Shown one piece after another: positions 1 through 9,525 of a stretch of 64,000 nt of DNA; the first letter of the stretch is position 1, and each line of letters starts with the position of its first letter. The position numbers were made by a program, and so were the translations under genes. The stretch is from JBFHIJ01 sp963678775 (GTDB lineage Bacteria > Bacteroidota > Ignavibacteria > Kapaibacteriales > UBA2268). The stretch covers positions 421,402 to 485,401 of the forward strand of contig CAXXGR010000008.1 in the NCBI GenBank assembly GCA_963678775.2, given 5' to 3'. The notes beneath the pieces are model-generated. The model had not been told where the DNA came from. It ran no database searches and was given only the letters and a program-made list of their open reading frames with translations.

Positions 1-2495
1 TTGTCACTAGTTTCAATATTTGTCCAGCTAATATGTTCCCATGTTCTTCCATTATCACTTGTAGCAAGCACTTTTAGATAATGACGTTTGTTTATAATAG
101 AAATAAAGTCCCATGAAAGCACTCCCGGCTTAGAAGTAACAGTTACAGGTCTGGTAATCATCACGATATCCTCATCCGTGTCATAGTCACCGTCAGGAGA
201 ATCTGTAAATGATAAATCACCCGATACTGATGCAGCATCTGTTGTACCCCAAGGGCCTTCCAGATACATAGGAATCAATTCTGACTCAAAGTCTTCTGAA
301 AAAGCATCGATAGAAGCGCCTGCAAATGATAGCAAGGATTCTGTAATGCTACTCTCTCCTTGAGTCTCTCCACGAGAGATTACAGACTGTATGGAAAGGA
401 AGTAAAAGCTATTTAATTCCAACCCGGTAAGAACCTGTGTGGTTTCTTCGCCCGGTACTAAATTTTCAGTAAGAGTAGTTAGTACTTCTTCACCATTGTA
501 AACAACTAAAGACAAAGTTCCGTTTATTTCCGTTCCTTTATTTGTTGTTGCCGGGTTTTTCCAAGTAAGCTCTATACCATCTGCAACAGGTTTAGCAGCT
601 ATAATTGTAGGGTTCGCCGGAGTTACAGATCCGCCTGCTTGGATAGCTACAGCTACTCCCTGGCTTATTGCATTATCTGTAACTAATTTGATTTCATAGT
701 TATATACTTGACCATCAACAACATTAGGATCAAAATAAACAGTAGTGCCTTTTGCTAATTCTTCGATTTTGTTTCCATCTTTGAATAAGTGTAGTACGTA
801 ATCTGATAATGGCAAATCAAACATATCAGTAGTTGGATTTTTCCATGTCAAATTAACACCAGAAGAAGGGCTATCTACGTTTTCCGCAGCCAAATCAGAT
901 ATAGTATTAATTCCCATTGTCAAATCAGCAGTAAATAAATCTACGGAATATGCGCGGGCAAACTCATCAGTTGGCATCCAAAAACAAGGATGAATTTTAC
1001 CATTGTAAAATACTAAAGAAGTATAGTCACCCCAATAATAATTACCAGGGCCTTGTGGAACGACATCGTTATTATCTTTCAAGTACCATGTATCAGTAAG
1101 TTGTAGATGCTGGAAGTTGATACCGTCATTAGAGACAGCCATAAATGCATCTACCCCTTGGTTGTTTTCAGGGTCATTTTGTGAGCTATAGTAAAGTATT
1201 GCAATATTCCCTGTCACAGGATCTATAGAAATTGAAGGGAAAAATATATCATTTCTAGCTTCATTTTCATCTATTCTAATTTTTTCTGCCCAGTTCGTTC
1301 CACCATCAGAAGAATATGTAAGATAAAGTCCGTAAGGTCCTTGCTCTGAATCTCTACCTGACTGTACTACATACACCCAACCTCTTCTAGGGCTATTTGA
1401 TTTATCTACATCTAAATATGGAACAGAAGAAACTCTCATGTCTGCTTTATCTGCAAGTACATATCTTCCACTTTCACTATTGGGCGAACCACAATTAAAG
1501 ACACTTTGAGCTATTCGCGAATTACTCCATGTATCTCCACCATTTGTAGATTTAGAGACAATAGCTTCAGTCTTTCTAAATGTCTGATCGTAAACCGTAT
1601 GCTGCCATACACAGTAAACTTCTCCATCAGGGCCAACAGCAGGCACCGGAGATTGAATTCCTCCACTGCCCCATAATATATCATAATTATAAAAATTATC
1701 ATAACTATCTGCGGAAGAGATTACAGCTTGATTCGGGCTTGACATTCTTGCCCATGATACATAAAGATAATCTTTATAAGGAGAATTCTCTTGATAATCT
1801 ATTGCCATAGAGAATCTATCATTAAACACTTGACCATCATTCATCCAAACCGGGACATCTTCCGGTAGCCAAGTTGCACCACCGTCTGTAGATTTAGATA
1901 AAAACAATCCATTTTCACCGTGGTCATCATCTCCACCAGTTTGGGTAAAACCGTATAGGTAAAATGCTTCACCTTTAGAGTTGAAAGCAATACCCGGATC
2001 AAAGATTGTTCCTGACCCCGTAACAGTTATGTAAACACCATTTGCATCTGGTGTTAATGAATGTCCCCATGTTTTACCACCATCTTTAGAGTACCATGCA
2101 GACATATTAAAAGGATGACTCATATACCTTAAGTCATTTGCAGTAGCAATTAAATTATCAGGATTGTTTGGATCAATAGTAATCCAAGTTTCTGATTGGT
2201 GAGCCGCAGAATTTGGTGAAATATTTACCAAGTTTACTCCGGACGAACTAAGGATATTGTCAGGCCTTGGCTTCATTTTATAAGCCTCTGCCGGTATAGG
2301 AACAGGATATAGCACTTGCCCGTTTGCTGTATTCATATCCAGTATTTCTTTGTTAAATTCTACATCCAAATAGAACGGAATTCTATCTTTAACGTATTCC
2401 GCTTGTATTTTTTGGATAGAGAACTGAGCACTCAGCGTTCCCATAATTAGAAACATTCCGAGTGTCGCACTAAGTAACCCCTTTAAATTCATCAT
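1..2495 (-). CDS. Secreted BNR/sialidase-like repeat protein with FN3-like domains (3' end outside window)
   Basis: Reading leftward from ATGATG at 2495, the frame stays open to the window edge, giving about 831 residues with no stop. An N-terminal signal peptide (MNLKGLLSATLGMFLIMGTLSAQ) is followed by a long stretch with repeated Asp-box-like motifs (SKDGGKTWG, SKSTDGGATW, SKSTNGGDTW, SSDGGTNW), typical of BNR/sialidase-fold propellers. After about residue 520 come two FN3-like domains (GVNLTWKNP, GIELTWKNP), then a segment resembling a carbohydrate-binding or MAM-like jelly roll (FSEDFES). AGG lies 8 nt upstream of the first ATG. I see no sialidase catalytic set, so enzymatic activity is not claimed. 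The protein is probably surface-exposed, and a T9SS sorting domain would be expected beyond the left edge. Confidence 0.8.
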   Translation of the reverse strand, partial: MMNLKGLLSATLGMFLIMGTLSAQFSIQKIQAEYVKDRIPFYLDVEFNKEILDMNTANGQVLYPVPIPAEAYKMKPRPDNILSSSGVNLVNISPNSAAHQSETWITIDPNNPDNLIATANDLRYMSHPFNMSAWYSKDGGKTWGHSLTPDANGVYITVTGSGTIFDPGIAFNSKGEAFYLYGFTQTGGDDDHGENGLFLSKSTDGGATWLPEDVPVWMNDGQVFNDRFSMAIDYQENSPYKDYLYVSWARMSSPNQAVISSADSYDNFYNYDILWGSGGIQSPVPAVGPDGEVYCVWQHTVYDQTFRKTEAIVSKSTNGGDTWSNSRIAQSVFNCGSPNSESGRYVLADKADMRVSSVPYLDVDKSNSPRRGWVYVVQSGRDSEQGPYGLYLTYSSDGGTNWAEKIRIDENEARNDIFFPSISIDPVTGNIAILYYSSQNDPENNQGVDAFMAVSNDGINFQHLQLTDTWYLKDNNDVVPQGPGNYYWGDYTSLVFYNGKIHPCFWMPTDEFARAYSVDLFTADLTMGINTISDLAAENVDSPSSGVNLTWKNPTTDMFDLPLSDYVLHLFKDGNKIEELAKGTTVYFDPNVVDGQVYNYEIKLVTDNAISQGVAVAIQAGGSVTPANPTIIAAKPVADGIELTWKNPATTNKGTEINGTLSLVVYNGEEVLTTLTENLVPGEETTQVLTGLELNSFYFLSIQSVISRGETQGESSITESLLSFAGASIDAFSEDFESELIPMYLEGPWGTTDAASVSGDLSFTDSPDGDYDTDEDIVMITRPVTVTSKPGVLSWDFISIINKRHYLKVLATSDNGRTWEHISWTNIETSD

Positions 2496-2696
2496 ACGAT
2501 ACCTGAATGAATATATTAAAAATAACATTTATTATCTATCAGCTTTTTAGCCGCATTTATATATTTAATTTAGCTTAATAATTTACCAAAAAAAATGCAA
2601 TAATAAAACAATACCTACTATAAATATAAACCTTCAAGGAGCATTAAGTTACAGAGCTTCAATCTAATTCAATTCAATTTAATCTATTCTTAACAG

Positions 2697-3422
2697 TTAT
2701 AGTCTCGAGAACTTGCTTAGTTGTCTTACCAATACTGAAAAATCTTTAGGATATGGTGCTTCTATCTTCATTCTTTCTTCGGTCTTTGGATGAGTAAACT
2801 CTACAGAAACAGCGTGCATGGTTTGCCTTGTAATTATTGGAATCTCCGTAGTACCCTTTTTCAAATTGAAATTCCTTTTGATAGCAGATAAGTAAAACTC
2901 AGTAGCATCTCCATAATCTTTATCAATGAGTAACGGATACCCAACTGATGAGACATGTACCCTTAACTGATGTGATCTGCCTGTACGCAAATCGCATTCA
3001 AGTAAAGTCGCAGCTCTATATTTTTCTATAATATTTACTAATGTTACTGACTCTTTTCCACGTGCAGAAGGCATAGATAAGCCTTTTTTACTAGGATTTG
3101 CCATAATTGGAATGTCTATAATCATTTGATCTTGTGGGAAAACTCCTTTGACTACTGCATGATACATTTTTGATAATGTATGCTGCTCAAATTGAGTATT
3201 TATATGCTTGTGCGACTCGGCATCTTTTGCAAACAGCAATATTCCACTGGTGCCTTTATCTAATCTGTGCAACGTAAAGATTTCACCATATTTACGTTCT
3301 AAATACTTTTGCACGCATGGAGCAGTCCTATCAAATCTATCAGGAATGCTTAACATACCTGCAGGCTTGTTTACAGCAACAATACTATCATCTTCAAATA
3401 TGATTTCGATTTTATTATTCAT
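2697..3422 (-). CDS. RluA-family pseudouridine synthase
   Basis: This 241-residue protein carries the RluA/RluD signature HRLDKGTSGILLFAKD, whose Asp is the catalytic nucleophile of this family, and the later RTGRSHQLRVH motif. These enzymes isomerise specific uridines in 23S rRNA or tRNA to pseudouridine. No N-terminal S4 domain is visible: the catalytic domain begins almost at once (IIFEDDSIVAVNKPAGMLSIP), so it resembles RluA/RluC-like single-domain members and not RluD. The C-terminus (RKTEERMKIEAPYPKDF-like) is usual for the family. It is transcribed leftward after folD, with a hairpin between them, so it may be a separate unit. The substrate site cannot be assigned from sequence alone. 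Confidence 0.9.
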   Translation of the reverse strand: MNNKIEIIFEDDSIVAVNKPAGMLSIPDRFDRTAPCVQKYLERKYGEIFTLHRLDKGTSGILLFAKDAESHKHINTQFEQHTLSKMYHAVVKGVFPQDQMIIDIPIMANPSKKGLSMPSARGKESVTLVNIIEKYRAATLLECDLRTGRSHQLRVHVSSVGYPLLIDKDYGDATEFYLSAIKRNFNLKKGTTEIPIITRQTMHAVSVEFTHPKTEERMKIEAPYPKDFSVLVRQLSKFSRL

Positions 3423-3496
3423 TTGGTATTCTCTGTTATTGTTATTGATTCAAGATACAAAACTTATACTTTGCATCCGACTATCTGAAATATAAG

Positions 3497-3540
3497 AAAA
3501 GAGCCTGCTTTTAGATTATTTAAAAAAAACAGCCTCTTTT
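3497..3540 (-). terminator. Putative terminator downstream of folD
   Basis: Arms AAAAGAGCCTG (3497-3507) and CAGCCTCTTTT (3530-3540) form an 11-bp stem with one internal mismatch. On the minus strand the hairpin runs into TTTTCTT. It lies just after the folD stop codon. Confidence 0.6.
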
Positions 3541-3559
3541 ATCGAAAAATATTCTTTAA

Positions 3560-4444
3560 TTACATACCTAATTCGCCACTGGCTGACATATAAGTGTTAT
3601 ACATTAACATTGCAATAGTCATTGGGCCAACTCCGCCAGGTACAGGTGTAATAGCCGCTGCTTTTTTACCAACAGATTCAAAATCTACATCACCTACTAC
3701 TTTATAGCCCTTTTCGCGTGTAGCATCGTCGACTCTATTTATACCAACATCTATAATTACTACGCCATCTTTGACATCATTTTCTTTGATTAGCTCAGGT
3801 ACACCTACCGCAGCAATTAATATATCAGCCTGTTTAGTATAATATGATACATCCTTTGCAGCCGAATGGCATATAGTTACTATCGCGTTTGCAAATTCTT
3901 TTTTCTGATACATCAAATTAGCAATTGGCTTACCTACTATATTAGAACGGCCAACTACAACTACGTGTTTGCCTTTGGCATCTACATCGCTTCTTTTTAA
4001 GAGTTCTACAATACCACCAGGTGTGCAAGATACAAAGCCCGGCATGCCAATCACAAGTCTTCCCATATTTTCAGGATGAAAACCGTCAACGTCCTTTTTA
4101 GGAGATATTGCGTTTATTACCTTTTCTTCGTCAATATGTTTTGGAAGTGGAAGCTGCACTAATATGCCATGCACATTAGCATCTTCATTCCATTTTTTTA
4201 CTTGTTCTAACACTTGCTCTTCGGTAGATTCACTGCCCCAAATCTCTACATAGGAGTTGAAACCAAGAGCATCGCATGCTTTAGCTTTACTTTTAACATA
4301 AATTGAAGAAGCAGGATCATCACCAACAAGAAGCACAGCCAAGCCGGGTTTCACACCTTTATCTTTTAATAGCTGAGCCGTTTTTACTTTAATCTCTTCT
4401 TTAATTTCCGCAGATATTTTTTTACCGTCAATTATTTTAGTCAT
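3560..4444 (-). CDS. folD: Bifunctional methylenetetrahydrofolate dehydrogenase / methenyltetrahydrofolate cyclohydrolase
   Basis: FolD oxidises 5,10-methylene-THF with NADP and hydrolyses the methenyl product to 10-formyl-THF, supplying one-carbon units for purines and initiator tRNA. Visible motifs are the catalytic Tyr/Lys region SIYVKSKAKAC, the QLPLPKHID loop, KDVDGFHPENMGRL, the dinucleotide-binding GRSNIVGKPIANL and the C-terminal PGGVGPMTIAMLM signature. I start it at the ATG at 4444 (MTKIIDGKKI), giving 294 residues, the usual FolD length; the frame is open further upstream, but that extension would overlap the preceding gene. It follows the upstream outer-membrane gene by 13 nt. Together with gcvT at 19.2 kb it belongs to folate one-carbon metabolism. 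Confidence 0.97.
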   Translation of the reverse strand: MTKIIDGKKISAEIKEEIKVKTAQLLKDKGVKPGLAVLLVGDDPASSIYVKSKAKACDALGFNSYVEIWGSESTEEQVLEQVKKWNEDANVHGILVQLPLPKHIDEEKVINAISPKKDVDGFHPENMGRLVIGMPGFVSCTPGGIVELLKRSDVDAKGKHVVVVGRSNIVGKPIANLMYQKKEFANAIVTICHSAAKDVSYYTKQADILIAAVGVPELIKENDVKDGVVIIDVGINRVDDATREKGYKVVGDVDFESVGKKAAAITPVPGGVGPMTIAMLMYNTYMSASGELGM

Positions 4445-4457
4445 AATGCACCATTTA

Positions 4458-5714
4458 TTATATTTTATATGATATCCCAAATTGAAGAATGTTAAATTTA
4501 CCAATATTATAGTCTAAAAACAATCTTAGATTACTAATATCTTTGGCAAGCCCTAATATAGCTTTTACATTATTCTGATCTAATGTCATGTCTGCTACCT
4601 GCGGTTTAGTATCGCCCGGGAAGCCCGGAGTAGGTCCTTCCTGACCTTCGGCAATCATTCCTAATTCTCTCTGCACTTCTATAGGTAAAGTATAAGTGTA
4701 CGTAGCATCAATGCTAATTTTATCATACGCAAAACCCGCATATACGTCAAACCAATCTTTGATAGATTTAGAAGCATGGATATTAGCACTGATAATATTT
4801 GCATCTGCCACTAATTGTGCTTTGGTTGCACCTACTTCGTTTTTCAGCCTTGTTCCCTGAAATACTATTTGTGCAGCCAAATCGAAATCTCTATCTTTCT
4901 CATTATCATTAAAATATTGAGATATACTATGTTTCAAACCAACACCCCAGAACATAAAATCACCAATATACTGCCCAAGGTTTATTTCAGGAATAAATCT
5001 GACCAAGAGTTCAGTTCCCCATAGAGAACCTATTTCGAACTGTGGCACACTGGCGTATATTGAATTCATACCTGCACCTTCGTACATCGTAAATCTTTCC
5101 GGAAACTGACCAACAACATCTAATAGCTGCTGTTGGATATTCTCAGGTAGAAACGGATACAACTCATGATTTTCTACAAGCTCCTGCAAATTCTTTCGGG
5201 GCATAGATATATATGTTTCTTTATCACCAAGCACAGTTGATGCCTCTTCCGGTAATACTATATGTCCTTTGTTTTCACCATATATTCCGTCATATAGAAT
5301 ATTTTTGAAAAAATAGTGTATCAGACCTGCTGTATCTTTTATATTAACGTTATAAGAACCATCGGTATTGAAACTTACAGAACCATACTTTACGACATCA
5401 TTAAAGTCATAAGCTTGTGTTACAATAGTCGGATTAAAATATTTATCTGCTTCATTTACGAATCCGGTCATGCCGTGCAAACTGATTTTATAATATGGCT
5501 TGTCTACTCTGGTTGGTACATAAGCAGTGTTAAAGAAGCCGGAATTAGATGTTGCATTTACTGTTTTCACCATCGGCGATAAGTAAGCAACACTATTTTC
5601 GCTAAATAAATCCTTACTAAACATACGAGCAAGATCTATAGTATACTGAGATGCTTGCTGTGAGTATGCAGATGTAGCAAACAGCAAAACAAGAATGTAA
5701 ATCAGCTTTTTCAT
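4458..5714 (-). CDS. Predicted outer-membrane beta-barrel protein (DUF6588-like)
   Basis: The 418-residue product has a clear signal peptide (MKKLIYILVLLFATSAYSQ). The mature N-terminus (LARMFSKDLFSENSVAYLSPM, with NATSNSGFFNTAYVP soon after) recalls the Bacteroidota family catalogued as DUF6588; this is recognition from memory, not a search. The C-terminal half alternates amphipathic beta strands (VGLKHSISQYF, DVYAGFAYDKISIDATYTY, LRLFLDYNIGKFNILQFGISYKI) and ends in an aromatic-rich strand, as beta-barrels do. The inserted EGPTPGFPGDTKP loop is Pro/Gly-rich. It lies 2 nt after the small membrane gene and 13 nt before folD, so it is probably cotranscribed with dnaE and folD. No function is assigned. 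Confidence 0.75.
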   Translation of the reverse strand: MKKLIYILVLLFATSAYSQQASQYTIDLARMFSKDLFSENSVAYLSPMVKTVNATSNSGFFNTAYVPTRVDKPYYKISLHGMTGFVNEADKYFNPTIVTQAYDFNDVVKYGSVSFNTDGSYNVNIKDTAGLIHYFFKNILYDGIYGENKGHIVLPEEASTVLGDKETYISMPRKNLQELVENHELYPFLPENIQQQLLDVVGQFPERFTMYEGAGMNSIYASVPQFEIGSLWGTELLVRFIPEINLGQYIGDFMFWGVGLKHSISQYFNDNEKDRDFDLAAQIVFQGTRLKNEVGATKAQLVADANIISANIHASKSIKDWFDVYAGFAYDKISIDATYTYTLPIEVQRELGMIAEGQEGPTPGFPGDTKPQVADMTLDQNNVKAILGLAKDISNLRLFLDYNIGKFNILQFGISYKI

Positions 5715-5716
5715 AA

Positions 5717-5905
5717 TTACCTAAATATATTTTTTTTAAAAAGAAAATAAAATGGGAAAGCCAATATAATCAACAATATTATAAAACCTACCCCAAAAAC
5801 TGTCATCAGTGCAACTTTAAATATCCATAAAACTACATGAATAGCTACAAACGCCACAAATAGTGCGAACACTAAAGAAATAAACGTTGAGAGAGTTTTA
5901 TTCAT
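5717..5905 (-). CDS. Small two-helix membrane protein, unknown function
   Basis: This 62-residue protein is almost entirely hydrophobic: two membrane segments (about residues 6-32 and 36-55) followed by a basic tail (FKKNIFR). A strong ribosome binding site, AAGGAG, lies 10 nt before the ATG at 5905. It is 24 nt downstream of dnaE and only 2 nt upstream of the outer-membrane protein gene, so translation within one operon is likely. I do not recognise a family. Confidence 0.65.
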   Translation of the reverse strand: MNKTLSTFISLVFALFVAFVAIHVVLWIFKVALMTVFGVGFIILLIILAFPFYFLFKKNIFR

Positions 5906-5929
5906 CTTATATAATCTCCTTAACTAAAA

Positions 5930-8900
5930 TTATCTAACTTCAAGAGCTACGTTATAAATACCAAATATATCAACTAAACCATTTAAAACCTCTTCGTTTA
6001 CCGGAATTTCTACTTCATCGGCTATAAGCAGTTTTTTATAATGTTTTGAGTCATCAAAAACATTAAATCGAATAATTGATTTAGCATTTTCTTTTTTAAA
6101 CTTCTTATATATACTCTTTATTGTATCTTCTGTTACTGTTTGTATATCAATCCAAAGCGAATAGCCCTTGGCAAACCTGTCGATAGATTCTAAAACCGGA
6201 AATGCATCGTCGGCTATTATTTTTACTTTGTCGTCGCTGACCTCTGCCTTGCCTTCTATTACCACTACGCTGTCCGGCAGTATAGCATGATGGCACTTTT
6301 TATAAGAATTTGACCAGAAAATAACTTCGGCTTTACCCTTCACATCTTCTACGGTTAGGAACGCCATAGTATTGTTATTTTTGTCCAACTTAGTTCGCAT
6401 TTCTGTAATAAGTCCAACTATGCGTACGTGAGTCTTATCTTTAATGTCTCTTTGATCTAATTTGAAGGAAGCTACATTTCGCCAGTAAGGAACATAATCC
6501 TCCATAGGATGACCACTTATATAAAACTTTAGCACTTCCATTTCTTTTTCGAGCACGTACTTTTTCTCCCATGGCTTGATATCATGGAGCTCCGGCTCTT
6601 TTAAGTCTGCAGATACTTCCCCTCCGAACAGAGAGTCCATATTTGACTTCGAGCTTTCCTGTTTAGCTTTTGCATACTCCAGTGCTTCATCCACCGCTGC
6701 GAGTAGCTGAGCTCTATGTCCGGTTTCTAAAGAATCAAATGCACCTGCATAAATTAGAGATTCTATCGCTTTTCTATTTACTAAGCGAGTGTCTACTCGG
6801 GTAACAAAGTCGAAGAAGGAGTCAAATCTTTTCTCAGTTCTTGCGGCTATTATGCTATCTACCGGCTTTATACCTACATTTCTGATGCCTGCCATGCCGA
6901 AATAAATTTCATTATCCACAGCCCTAAAATTAGCAAATGAACGATTAACATCCGGAGGTAGCACGTTTATTCCGAACTTCTTAGCCTCTTCTGTAAGGAG
7001 TACAATTTTTGCCTGATCGTTGAGTTCGGCAGTCATATTCGCAGCCAGAAATTCCGCCGGATAGTGAGTTTTGAGCCATGCAGTCTGATATGCAACATAA
7101 GAGTAAGCTACCGAGTGCGACTTATTAAATCCATAAGACGCAAATGCAACAATCAAATCAAATATCTGAAGAGCAAGTTTTTCGCTTATGCCTTTTTTGG
7201 CAGCACCTTCCACAAATTTAGGCTTCTCTTGCTCCATTATTTCCAGTTTCTTTTTACCCATGGCTCTACGGAGCAAATCCGCTTGCCCCAGAGAGAAGTC
7301 AGCAATGTTCTGCACAAGCTGCATTACCTGTTCCTGATAGACGATAATGCCATAAGTATTCTTAAGAGATTCTTCCATAGTAGAATGCAAGTATTCTATT
7401 GGCTTTCTGCCGAACTTCCTATCAATAAAATCAGGAATATTTGCCATTGGCCCCGGACGGTACAGAGCATTCATCGCCGTGATTTCTTCCAGATTTTGCG
7501 GTTTCAGCTGTTTAAGATATTCCTGCATTCCGCCGGATTCAAACTGGAATATGGAAAGCGTTTTCCCCTGTCCAAGCAGATCGTATGTTGCTTGGTCATG
7601 GAAGTCTATTTTGTCTATATCTATGTCTACTCCATGGTTATCTTTTACCATGGTTAGAGTGTTTTCAATAATCGAAAGGGTTCTTAAACCTAAGAAGTCC
7701 ATTTTCAGCAAGCCCGCATCTTCGATGTCAGCCATGGAATACTGAGATGATATTTCCACGGATGATTCTTTGGCTTTTGCAGGTTTGTAGACCGGAACGT
7801 AGTTCGCTACCGGGCCGGGAGCTATCACAACGCCTGCCGCGTGAATACCGGTTTGTCGGAACTTGCCTTCTAATAGTTTTGAGAATTCAACTAACTCTTT
7901 CAACTTAGGGTCAGTAGTGTTTTTGAGCCATTCGAGTTCGGGCAGCTCTATTGCTTTCTCAACCGGTGTTACTTTACCACCGTTCGTAGGGATTTGCTTA
8001 GTAATTTCTCTGATTTTATTTAGCTCTATGCCAAGCACCCTGCCTACATCAGTAATTACTGCCTTGCTGGAAAGTTTACCAAATGTTATAATCTGGCATA
8101 CAGCTTCTTCGCCGTATCTATCTTTTACATATTCGATTACTACGTCACGTTTGTCATCAGCAAAGTCAATATCGACATCGGGCATGTTTACACGTTCCGG
8201 ATTCAGGAAACGTTCGAAAAGTAAATTATATGGCAATGGATCTATATTTGTAATGTCTAATGCATAGGCAACTATCGAACCGGCAGCAGAACCACGCCCG
8301 GGCCCTACACGTACGCCTTTGTCTTTAGCGGCATTAATGAAATCCTGAGTAATAAGGAAGTAGCCGGGAAACTTCATATCTATGATAACGCCCAACTCAT
8401 ATTCCGTGCGGGCTTTTATCTCTTCAGTAATTTCGCCATACTTCTCTTTAATACCTTTCCAAGTTAATTCGGTTAGATATTCATCTAAATTTTCTGATTT
8501 AGATTCCTTCGGAATTGGGAATTCCGGCATATATATTTTTCCGGTTTCAACTCCGTAGTTACATTTATCTGCTATTTCGAGTGTGTTATCTAATGCATCG
8601 GGGTAATCTTTGAAAATAGACTTCATTTCGGCTTGAGATTTGAAGTAGAACTCAGGAGTTTTATATCTCAAGTCATATATATTCAACTGAGCGGCATTCG
8701 CAGCGTTGGCATCTCTGATATGTAAAAGTACGTTATGAGCTACTGCGTGCTCCTTTTGCATATAGTGAATGTCGTTAGTTGCTATCATCTTGATGCCTAA
8801 CTCTTTCGCTATCAGAGGCACTTTATCTAGTATAATTTTGTCAGCAGGCTGGAAGTGATTTTGAATTTCTAAGTAGAAATCCTCGCCAAAAAGCTTATGA

Positions 8901-9402
8901 TAAAATCTGGCTTCTTCCATCGCAGCTTCAAAATCATTATTTACCAAATGGTTATTGACTATGCCGCCGATACAGGCAGAAGAAATAACTATTCCTTCCT
9001 TGTGCCTTTCTATCAGTTCGCGGTCTATTCGGGGCTTATAGTAAAAGCCTTCTGTGTGACCGAGAGTAGTAAGTTTGAGGAGATTTTTATAGCCAACTTC
9101 ATTTTTGGCTAGCATAACAATGTGGTAGTAATTTTTCTTTTTACGCCCATCTTTTGTTTTCAGATTTTTATCAAAACGCGTACCATTTGCCACATAAGCT
9201 TCCATACCTACTATAGGCTTCACACCGATTTTTTTGGAAAGCTTGGTAAATTTCCAAGCATCCAAAACATAACGCCGTGATCGGTAAGAGCAATGGCGGG
9301 CTGGTTATCATCCTTGGCCGCTTCGAGCAAATCTTTTGGGGTAGTCATTGCGTCAAGCAATGAGTAATGGGTGTGATTATGCAAGTGTACAAAATCAGAC
9401 AT
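5930..9402 (-). CDS. dnaE: DNA polymerase III subunit alpha, frameshifted in this sequence near 9285
   Basis: Replicative polymerase catalytic subunit. The first part (9402 to about 9280) encodes the PHP-domain start MSDFVHLHNHTHYSLLDAM...LTDHGVMF; the remainder continues in another frame as DAWKFTKLSKKIGVKPIVGMEAYVANGTRF and runs about 1100 residues to 5930. Catalytic aspartates are seen in PDVDIDFADDKRD (family PDxDIDF) and LLKMDFLGLRTL; GPGRGSAAGS and the late OB-fold region (THVRIVGLITEMRTK) are also present. The break lies in ATGTTTTGGATGC and is equivalent to one missing base, or to two extra T (which would restore MFGAWKF). The gene is essential and otherwise intact, so I treat the break as a probable sequence error. 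It heads the dnaE - small membrane protein - outer-membrane protein - folD unit. Confidence 0.95.
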
Positions 9403-9497
9403 CTATTTTTATTCCGGTGATATTATTCTAACTGCAATGAGCAAATATACTTATATCTATGTTTATTGCCATAGTAAGTTTTACACAAAATTTGTTT

Positions 9498-9507
9498 GGG
9501 GGGGGGG
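9498..9507. repeat. G10 homopolymer in the intergenic gap upstream of dnaE
   Basis: Ten consecutive G, very unusual in this AT-rich sequence. On the minus strand the preceding GGGGACATATTCCCC can form a short G/C hairpin with the start of the C run, 3' of the upstream gene. It is about 100 nt before the dnaE ATG. Confidence 0.85.
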
Positions 9508-9525
9508 AATATGTCCCCTATATTG

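Noticed and set aside
1580..1810. Small plus-strand gene
   Set aside because: Antisense to the open BNR-repeat gene, with no supporting signal.
7064..7657. 197-codon plus-strand frame
   Set aside because: It lies inside dnaE on the other strand and reads as a compositional shadow.
9270..9295. Programmed frameshift in dnaE
   Set aside because: I see no clear slippery heptamer plus downstream structure, and similar breaks at homopolymers occur in neighbouring unrelated genes, so error is simpler.
9220..9402. Separate small protein ahead of dnaE
   Set aside because: Its sequence is the conserved DnaE N-terminus; it is the first part of the frameshifted gene.
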